Assembly: GCF_034669705.1 (NCBI RefSeq)
Contig: NZ_JAXMOR010000010.1
Location: 62,001-126,000 of the forward strand
Direction: 5' to 3'
Source of the DNA: Marinovum sp034669705
Lineage (GTDB): Bacteria > Pseudomonadota > Alphaproteobacteria > Rhodobacterales > Rhodobacteraceae
Length of the DNA stretch: 64,000 bases
The notes beneath the pieces were generated by a model. It ran no database searches and was not told the DNA's origin. It saw only the letters and a list, made by a program, of their open reading frames with translations. Numbering within the stretch: position 1 is the stretch's first letter; each line of letters starts with the position of its first letter. A program made the position numbers and the translations under genes. Of the stretch, positions 57,370 through 64,000 are shown one piece after another.

Positions 57370-58914
57370 ATGCGCAGACTTGGATTGACGGTGTCACTTT
57401 TGGCATCGAGCTGCTTGGCCGGAATGGCCGCAGCAGAGGACCATAGCCGGATCGTGGAGGAGCCGCTGGAACTCACCATCCACTTCCATTCGGACTTGAC
57501 CCAAGGCTACGAGGAGGATTTCCCCGTCGAGCAGAAGGCCAGAGAGCTGACCGGCATCCACCTGGTGGACCAGACCTCGGGTCGCAACACCGCCAATACG
57601 CTGGAGGCCACCAACCTGTTGCTCGCTCAGGGCGGCATGCCAGACATCGTCGGCGGGCTGCTGATCAAGCAGGTGGTCAACGAATACGGACCACAGGGCG
57701 CTTTTCAGCCGCTCAACGACCTGATCGAAGAGCACGCCCCCCACATCAAGGCATTGCTTGACGAACGCCCCGACATCGCCAAGTCGATCACCGCCTACGA
57801 TGGCAACATCTACTACATTCCCTACGTGCCCGACGGGAAATACGGGCGGGCCTATTTCGTCCGCCAAGACTGGCTCGATAAACTGGGACTCGGCCAGCCG
57901 GACACGGTCGACGAGCTCTATGAAGTGCTGGTGGCCTTCCGCGACCGCGATCCCAATGGCAACGGCAAGCAGGACGAGGTGCCCTTCTTCGTCCGCCACT
58001 GGGAAGAGGCGGTACGGCTGGTCACCCTCTGGGACGGGCGCACCTCGGGGTCCGATACATTCCACGACTTCCTGGTCGAGGATGGCCGCATCGTCCACCC
58101 CTACGCGATGGAGACCTATCGCGACGGGCTGGCCGAGGTCGCCCGCTGGTACGCGGAAGGCCTGATCGACAAGGAGGTCTTCACCCGCGGTCGCTCGGCA
58201 AGGGATTTCCTGCTCTCGGGGGATCTCGGCGGCATGACCCATGACTGGTTCGCTTCGACCTCCGGCTACAACGCCCACCTGGCCGATGACATCGAGGGGT
58301 TCAATTTCATCCCCTTCCTGCCGCCGAAGACAATCAGCGGCAGGCGTATCGAGGAGCACCGCCGCATCCCGGTCAAGCCCGACGGCTGGGCGATCTCGCA
58401 CACCAACGATCACCCGGTGGAAACCATCAAATACTTCGACTTCTGGTTCTCCGAGCAGGGCAAGCTCCTGTCGAACTTCGGCGTCGAGGGTGACTCATGG
58501 GACATGATCGACGGCGAACCAGTATTCAAGGACGTGGTGCTGAGCGGCACCGAGCCGATCAACACCCACTTGCGCAACATCGGCGCCCAACTGAAGAAGG
58601 GGTTCGCCCAGGACTACCGCTACGAGTGGCAATGGACCGCCGAGGGCGCGCGCAAGGGGATCGAGCTCTACGAGACCGAGGACCTGCTTGTCGACCAGTT
58701 CCTGGGCGTGGCGCTGACCAAGGAAGAGCAGGAGGTCTACGACCGCTACTGGCACGCGATCCTGGTCTATATGCTCGAGCGCCAGCAAGCCTGGTTCCTG
58801 GGCACCGGCGACGTCAAAGCGGACTGGGACGACTACGTCGCAGCTCTGAAGAGTAAGGGCTACGACAAGGTCATGGAAGTGATGAACGCCGCCTACCAGC
58901 GCCAATACGGTTGA
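57370..58914 (+). CDS. Extracellular solute-binding protein (LipO/AlgQ-like)
   Basis: The 514-residue protein has a signal peptide ending near A-A-A-E and a family 1 oligosaccharide-binding fold: A-R-E-L-T-G-I, L-L-A-Q-G-G-M-P-D-I-V, and N-I-Y-Y-I-P-Y. An AlgQ-like calcium loop is visible (D-R-D-P-N-G-N-G-K-Q-D-E-V-P). Such proteins bind oligosaccharides, often of uronic acids. No permease or ATPase gene follows in the window, so it must work with an importer encoded elsewhere. AGGAGG stands at 57358, just before the start. Confidence 0.87.
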   Translation: MRRLGLTVSLLASSCLAGMAAAEDHSRIVEEPLELTIHFHSDLTQGYEEDFPVEQKARELTGIHLVDQTSGRNTANTLEATNLLLAQGGMPDIVGGLLIKQVVNEYGPQGAFQPLNDLIEEHAPHIKALLDERPDIAKSITAYDGNIYYIPYVPDGKYGRAYFVRQDWLDKLGLGQPDTVDELYEVLVAFRDRDPNGNGKQDEVPFFVRHWEEAVRLVTLWDGRTSGSDTFHDFLVEDGRIVHPYAMETYRDGLAEVARWYAEGLIDKEVFTRGRSARDFLLSGDLGGMTHDWFASTSGYNAHLADDIEGFNFIPFLPPKTISGRRIEEHRRIPVKPDGWAISHTNDHPVETIKYFDFWFSEQGKLLSNFGVEGDSWDMIDGEPVFKDVVLSGTEPINTHLRNIGAQLKKGFAQDYRYEWQWTAEGARKGIELYETEDLLVDQFLGVALTKEEQEVYDRYWHAILVYMLERQQAWFLGTGDVKADWDDYVAALKSKGYDKVMEVMNAAYQRQYG

Positions 58915-58995
58915 GGCCGTGCGAGGGCGGGCGGGGCTTGGCCCGCGCCGCCCTGCCCGCCCCCCGGGGACGGCCGGGGCGATCGTCCCGGTCCC

Positions 58996-59068
58996 GACTG
59001 ACAGGGCGGGTCCGTCTGCCCTCCAGGCCAATCTCCCTGTCAGGGGGCGAGGCACTCCCCTGTCAGTC
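58996..59068 (+). promoter_or_regulatory. Nested inverted repeats between the binding protein and dehydratase
   Basis: GACTGACAGGG (58996-59006) pairs perfectly (11 bp) with CCCTGTCAGTC (59058-59068), and alternatively (9 bp) with CCCTGTCAG (59035-59043). A TTGTCTTCCTT tail follows. The competing pairings look like an attenuator or a partial terminator that would give different levels of the genes before and after it. Confidence 0.45.
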
Positions 59069-59163
59069 TTGTCTTCCTTAACGGCCAAGGAATCCCGCGC
59101 CGCGCGGGTGCCGCGACACGTCGAGCACCACGAAGAAATCACCCACCAAAGAACGGACTCTAA

Positions 59164-60387
59164 ATGAAAATCACCGATGCGAAGGTCTTCGTCGGGGGAC
59201 CCGGCAAAAGCTACGTCACCATAAAGATCATGACGGACCAGGGCACCTACGGCCTCGGCGACGCTACGTTGAAAAGCCGCGAGACCCTGACTGCGAAGTA
59301 TCTCACCGACTACCTGATCCCCAATTTGATCGGGAAGGACCCGCGCAACAGCGAGGACCTGTGGCAGTTCTTCTACCGCGGTGCCTACAACCGCGGCGGC
59401 CCGATCGCGATGGCGGCCTTCGGCGGCATCGACATGGCGCTCTGGGACATCAAGGGCAAACTCGCGAATATGCCGCTCTACCAGCTGTTTGGCGGCAAGA
59501 GCCGGGACGGCGCGCTGGTCTACGGCCACGCTACGGGCGCCGACCTCGAGGACCTGATGGACTCCATCGCCTGGTATCAGGAGGAAGGCTACAAGGCGGT
59601 GCGCGTGCAATGCGGCATCCCCGGCATGCCGACCGCAAGCTACGGGGTCTCGCAAAAGGGCAACTTCAAGAACTACATCACCGATTTCAGCGGCATTCAG
59701 CCGGACGTCGAAATCTGGGACACCGACAAGTACCTGCGCTTCATGCCGGACGCGCTGATGCAGATCCGCGAGCGCTTCGGTCCCGATCTCAAGATCCTGC
59801 ATGACGTTCACCACCGGCTGACCCCGCGCGAGGCAGCGGAATTCGCCAAGGAGGTGGAACCGGTGCGGCTGTTCTGGCTGGAGGATCCGACCCCGGCCGA
59901 GGACCAGGATGTGCTGCGCCACATCCGGCAGCACAGCACCGTTCCGATCGCAATCGGCGAGGTTTTCAACTCGATCTACCAGTGCAATCGGATGATCGAG
60001 CAGGAGCTGATCGACTTCATACGTGTCGCGGTCACCTATGCCGGCGGCATCACACCGGTGAAGCGGATCGTCGACCTTGCAGGCCTCCACAATGTGCGCA
60101 CCGGCTTTCACGGCGCGCCGAGCCATTCGCCGCTCTGCATGGCGGCACAGGCTCATCTCAACGCTTGGGCGCCCAATTTCGGCATTCAGGAATGGCTGGT
60201 TCTGGGCACGCCGGAATGCGACGCCCTGTTTCCCACGGAACATCGGATGGAAAACGGCATGGTCTGGGTCAGCGATGCGCCGGGGCTGGGGATGGATTTC
60301 GATGAATCCGAGGCGGCCCGCTACGAATACGAGCCCTCCAGTCACCCGGTGACCCGGTTGGTGGACGGCACTCTCTGGAATTATTGA
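59164..60387 (+). CDS. D-mannonate dehydratase family enzyme (ManD/RspA, enolase superfamily)
   Basis: The 407-residue protein carries the ManD active site: R147 and a nearby Tyr in G-I-P-G-M-P-T-A-S-Y, metal ligands D214 (H-D-V-H-H-R), E240 (W-L-E-D-P) and E266 (I-G-E-V-F-N-S), each 26 residues apart as in characterised ManD, with H216 next to the first. These enzymes dehydrate D-mannonate or, weakly, D-gluconate to 2-keto-3-deoxygluconate. It is the first enzyme after the nested repeats; the ATG is preceded only by a weak ACGG-type site. Confidence 0.9.
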   Translation: MKITDAKVFVGGPGKSYVTIKIMTDQGTYGLGDATLKSRETLTAKYLTDYLIPNLIGKDPRNSEDLWQFFYRGAYNRGGPIAMAAFGGIDMALWDIKGKLANMPLYQLFGGKSRDGALVYGHATGADLEDLMDSIAWYQEEGYKAVRVQCGIPGMPTASYGVSQKGNFKNYITDFSGIQPDVEIWDTDKYLRFMPDALMQIRERFGPDLKILHDVHHRLTPREAAEFAKEVEPVRLFWLEDPTPAEDQDVLRHIRQHSTVPIAIGEVFNSIYQCNRMIEQELIDFIRVAVTYAGGITPVKRIVDLAGLHNVRTGFHGAPSHSPLCMAAQAHLNAWAPNFGIQEWLVLGTPECDALFPTEHRMENGMVWVSDAPGLGMDFDESEAARYEYEPSSHPVTRLVDGTLWNY

Positions 60388-60458
60388 CCCAGAGAGCCCT
60401 GATGGCGAAGAATGTCTAAAATTATCTAAAGAATAACAAAAACTACAGAACACAACCG

Positions 60459-60486
60459 TTGACATATTTTGCCCAAATACTAACCT
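60459..60486 (+). promoter_or_regulatory. Predicted promoter of the FAD oxidoreductase gene
   Basis: TTGACA (60459-60464) and TAACCT (60481-60486) are separated by 16 bases in the most AT-rich stretch of the region, 41 bases before the TTG start. CTAC-CAACTA-GTAG directly downstream (60485-60498) could bind the GntR regulator. Confidence 0.6.
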
Positions 60487-60526
60487 ACCAACTAGTAGAT
60501 TCGAAAAGCTAAGGGAGGAGCTTCAA

Positions 60527-62704
60527 TTGACTAGCAAAAAGACAGACGCGGAAAATCAATCCGAACCCGTGAGCCCGGAGACGGAAAAGGCAACAGCACC
60601 CCGCGCCAAAGCGGTTGGCCGGCGTGAATTTCTCACCTCGGGCGCCGCCGCGGGTGTTGCCACCGCGGCAATCACAGTCGGTGGTGGAACGCCGGCGCAA
60701 GCCCAGGCGACCGGGGCCGAGGGCGCAGCCGAGCAGGTGCCCGGGACAGACAACAGTGGAATCAAGTGGGACTACGAAGCCGACGTGGTCGTAGTCGGGT
60801 CTGGTGGCACGGGACTGCCGGCGGCGATCAGGGCGCGTGACCTCGGCGCGTCGGTTCTTGTTGTCGAGCAGAATTTCGACATCGGTGGAAGGATGGCACA
60901 CAGCAACGCCTATATTTCGCTCGGCGGCGGCGATGCGATCCAGAAGCGGGACATGCGCGGCGAAGGCGATCCGGACGGTTTCATCACCTCGCCCCCGATC
61001 GAGCCGCCGGAGGCGCTGGACGACAATCCGGAATTGCTTTTCAATGACTTGACCGATTGGTCGGTGGTCAACAACGCCGGCAAATCCCGGTATCGTTAGA
61101 ATGATCCCGAGCTCATCCGCAGCTGGGCCGACAACACGGTCGCTGTCCGGCAATTCATGATGGACAACTACGTCCGCTTTTCGCGGATCTTTGGCACCCA
61201 TACCGGCGGCGGCCTTTCGCGGGCCCGTCGGGCGCAGCCGATGTTGAACCTGGGCGAGGTCACGGACATGCGGGCCGGTACAGTCACCGCAGAGGATGCG
61301 GGCCAGAACGAGCGCGTCAGTCACTTCACGATGCGGATGATGGACGGCGCAAGCACCTTGCTGCGAGGTGGCCCAAATACCCGGATGATGGGAGTCGCGA
61401 TTTCTCGGCCTATGGAATTCAGCGCCAAGGAAAAGGGCGTTCAATTCATGCTTAATCGCCGCATGGATGAAATTATCAGAGAGGACCAATTTTCTGGAAG
61501 GGTTATCGGAATTAAAACAACCTACTTTCCGCGTCGAGACCCCGAAACCGGAGAGCGCCTTCAAAGCTATGCCGATACGGTCGGCGGCGAATGGGCCAAG
61601 GGCGTCATTGAGGACGAAGGCGAAACGGTATATATCCGCGCGCGCAAAGCGGTCATCGTCGGCGCCGGTGGTCATCATGGCAATCCCAAGTTCCGGAGCA
61701 TGTTCTATCCGGCCTCGCTGGAGCCGTCGCATGTCACCAACGGCTGGGCCTGGCTCGGCGGACCTGGTCGCGCCAATGACGCCAGCGGCATCATCGCTGG
61801 CATGCGTGTCGGCGCGAACCTTGCCGGGATGGAGCAGAACCGCGACAACAGCTCGTCGCGCCGGCTCGGCTCGCGGCTGGCCACCACCGACCGCACTGGC
61901 GGCGAATACCCGGGTAACCCGGCCTTCACCTTCCGCCGCTCGGTCGGCATCGGTGTCGGGCGCAGCGGGTTCGAGCATCTGATCGCCGTCAATCAGGTGG
62001 GCAAGCGCTTTGCCGGCGAGATGGGCATGTTCTTCGACGGTGGCGGCGAGGCGATGTATCCGCAGAACAAGGCGCTCTATCCTTGGGATGAATACGAACC
62101 CGGCAACTGGCGCAACGCCGAGACCGAGATGGTGGCGGAGAACTACGCCGACACCCACGCCTTTGCCGCCGCGCTGTCGATCAACGAAGGCTCGCAGCCG
62201 CCGCATTACCTGCCGGGGCCGATCTGGGCGATCTTCGACCAGGCTGCCGTCGACCGCGCCGGCTGGAAGATCGGCTACCCCTATACCGGCGACAACGGGC
62301 TGTTCTTCAAGGCCGGCACGTTGGAGGATCTGGCCGCCGCCGTTCTGGCCGGCAACGAGCACCAGACTGTCGAGATGTCCTACCTGGCAGAGACCGTCAA
62401 ACGCTGGAACGGCTTTGTTGCGGCCGGTGTCGACGAGGATTTCGACCGCCATGTCGGCGGCGTGCCGATGCATGAAATCGGCAACGGCCCGTACTACGCC
62501 GCCCGGATCACGGTCGAATACCACGACTCCTGCGGTGGGTTGCGGATTAACGGCAAGGGGCAAGTCGTCGACATGGAACTCGACGTCATTCCGGGGCTCT
62601 ATGCGGGCGGTGAATCCGCCGGCGGCTTCGAGATGCACGGTCTCGGCCGCGCCTGCACCCAAGGCTACATCGCCGGCACCAACGCCGCGCAGGAAGCCGT
62701 CTGA
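60527..62704 (+). pseudogene. Tat-exported FAD oxidoreductase with one in-frame TAG
   Basis: The frame starts at TTG 60527 after GGGAGGAG and has an N-terminal extension, a Tat signal (G-R-R-E-F-L, about residues 30-60) and the FAD motif V-V-V-G-S-G-G-T-G-L-P-A-A. A single TAG at 61097-61099 stops it after K-S-R-Y-R; the same frame then continues with N-D-P-E-L-I-R-S-W-A-D to the natural end, a fumarate-reductase/3-ketosteroid-dehydrogenase-like domain with H-G-L-G-R-A near the C-terminus. The total of 725 sense codons is otherwise intact. TAG probably replaced a Tyr codon (TAC or TAT). It is a recent nonsense mutation, a read error or, less likely, a suppressed stop. Confidence 0.85.
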
Positions 62705-62784
62705 CCAAAGCACCGTCCTGGCCTCTGACACCGGAGGCCCGGGCGCAGCCTGACAAGAAAAGCAATGAATTGGAGGAGATTATC

Positions 62785-63918
62785 ATGGACAGACGGACAT
62801 TCTTTCAGACCGCCGCGATCGGCGGCGGCGCCGCGGTTGCGGCCGGCCTCGGCGCGATCACCGGGGCGGGCGCCGCCCGCGCCAGCACCGCCAGCGCGCA
62901 GGGCGTGGCGCAATCCGATCCGCATATCACCTGGAACATCTTCACCCGCCACCTGCAATGGCTGACCACCGAGGCGGAAGCTGTGGCCCACCCCTATGAC
63001 ACCGGGGTGAAGGTCGGCGAGGCGGCCGCCGAGATCGGCTATACCGCCGTCAACCCGACGATCCGGCGCGGCGGTCATGTCGACCCCTCGCAGGTCGACG
63101 TGCGCAAGAACCTGCCGCTGTTTCTCGACGGGGTGCGCAGCACCGGCGTGACCTGCGATTTCATCACCACCAATATCGTCGATGACACCGCGTCGATTGC
63201 CACCAACAACGGCCAGGAGGTCTATGCCGAAGACCTGCTTGCCATCGCCCGCGACGAGGGGATCACCCGCTACCGCTGGGGCGGCTTCCGCTATGACGAG
63301 GAAGAGGCCTTCGGCCCCGAGATCACCGCCCAGCTCGATGCCTTCCAGCAGCAAATCGAGGGGCTGGCACAGCTCAATGAACGGATGGGCATGACCGCGG
63401 TCTATCACACCCATTCCTCGAGCGGTCGCGGCGCGCGGTCGGTCTGGGACCTGATGCACATCCTCAGCGCCTACGACCCGAGCCAGCTGGCGATCAACTT
63501 CGACATCGGCCACATGACCAACCAGGGCACGCTGAGCTCATGGCAGACCAACCTGCGTTACGCCATGCCCTATGTCAGCAGCGTCGGCCTGAAGGACACC
63601 AAGGTGTTCCGCAAGGAGGACGGCACCGTCGAATCGGCCTGGCAGCAGGCGGGTACCGGCATGGTTCAATGGAAGAAGTTCTTCGAGCTGCTGCTCAAGG
63701 GCGGCTTCTCAGGTCCGGGGGAAAGCCACTACGAGTATGACGTGGTCGGGCTCAATGGCGATGTTGCGGTGCTGAACACGACGTTCTGGGCGGACCATCC
63801 CCAGTTCGCCTCGGGCAACCTAGATCGCGAGTTTATGATCAAGGAGCTAAGCAAGGACCTCGTCACCTACAAGACCGCGGCCCGTGCCGCCGGCTGGGCG
63901 CCCGATCAGCTCACCTGA
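62785..63918 (+). CDS. Tat-exported TIM-barrel sugar isomerase/epimerase-like protein
   Basis: The 377-residue protein starts at ATG 62785 after GGAGGAG and has a Tat signal (D-R-R-T-F-F-Q, then a hydrophobic stretch to A-R-A-S). The rest is an AP-endonuclease-2-type TIM barrel: G-Y-T-A-V-N, Y-R-W-G-G-F near residue 160, H-T-H-S-S-S-G with candidate metal His, and N-F-D-I-G-H. Related periplasmic proteins include 3-keto-sugar handling enzymes, consistent with the upstream FAD oxidoreductase. It probably sits in the periplasm. The reaction is not established. Confidence 0.85.
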   Translation: MDRRTFFQTAAIGGGAAVAAGLGAITGAGAARASTASAQGVAQSDPHITWNIFTRHLQWLTTEAEAVAHPYDTGVKVGEAAAEIGYTAVNPTIRRGGHVDPSQVDVRKNLPLFLDGVRSTGVTCDFITTNIVDDTASIATNNGQEVYAEDLLAIARDEGITRYRWGGFRYDEEEAFGPEITAQLDAFQQQIEGLAQLNERMGMTAVYHTHSSSGRGARSVWDLMHILSAYDPSQLAINFDIGHMTNQGTLSSWQTNLRYAMPYVSSVGLKDTKVFRKEDGTVESAWQQAGTGMVQWKKFFELLLKGGFSGPGESHYEYDVVGLNGDVAVLNTTFWADHPQFASGNLDREFMIKELSKDLVTYKTAARAAGWAPDQLT

Positions 63919-64000
63919 CCTCGCGTGCGTGGCGGTCCGCCAAGTCGGCCGCCACGGACCGCATCTGTCGGTGCCATGCGCCTGCGCAGACCGGGCCCAG

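Noticed and set aside
61097..61099. Pyrrolysine or other programmed reading of TAG
   Set aside because: No pyl genes are in the window and no such usage is expected in this group; a nonsense change of a Tyr codon is simpler.

Overview
The window looks like the chromosome of a marine or halotolerant alphaproteobacterium of the Rhodobacterales (Roseobacter-type). The reasons are the uniformly high GC with few AT-rich gaps, family-typical genes (DUF1467 beside methylmalonyl-CoA epimerase, DUF992, MipA/OmpV, ispH, rnhA, mtgA), and a complete ectoine operon with its dedicated aspartate kinase. No rRNA, tRNA, CRISPR array or intact mobile element was seen.

Layout. 1-4.2 kb: end of a YqaA-like membrane protein, a c-type cytochrome, ispH, a LysE-type exporter, rnhA and mtgA. 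4.5-11 kb: a gltD-GFA-gltB operon on the minus strand. 11-24 kb: uppP, two envelope proteins, carB, an arsR-SRPBCC-YciI operon, aspS with a foreign-looking internal insert, VOC and hemerythrin proteins, a GNAT enzyme, a response regulator and methylmalonyl-CoA epimerase. 24-29.8 kb: an OmpA-family protein with a long Glu-Ala repeat, an M48 lipoprotein protease, a nitroreductase, an EI24 membrane protein and a GNAT enzyme. 30.2-36.8 kb: a purine-type salvage locus (nucleobase deaminase, ABC importer, 8-oxoguanine-deaminase-like amidohydrolase, IPNS-like oxygenase) with a divergent LysR regulator. 36.8-38.8 kb: AEC and DMT transporters.

39-47.3 kb is the most unusual part. A protein of 1039 residues consists, after a leader of about 44 residues, almost entirely of (D/N)-E-(G/x) tripeptides (about 330 units). 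Beside it lie an M3-like zinc metallopeptidase, a TIGR02466-like 2-oxoglutarate/Fe(II) oxygenase, a PrtD-like exporter ATPase whose catalytic motifs other than Walker A are degenerate, and an HlyD-type adaptor. I propose that this is an undescribed modification-and-secretion system for an extremely acidic repeat polypeptide. The grouping and residues are seen in the sequence; the joint function is inference.

47.3-51.8 kb: MarR-type ectR, then ectA-ectB-ectC-ask for ectoine synthesis. 51.8-55.5 kb: a PaoABC-like molybdenum hydroxylase. 55.6-56.5 kb: a scar with remnants of an extradiol dioxygenase and an IS5-type transposase. 56.5-63.9 kb: a GntR-controlled sugar-acid locus: oligosaccharide-type binding protein, mannonate-dehydratase-family enzyme, a Tat-exported FAD oxidoreductase interrupted by one in-frame TAG, and a Tat-exported TIM-barrel protein.
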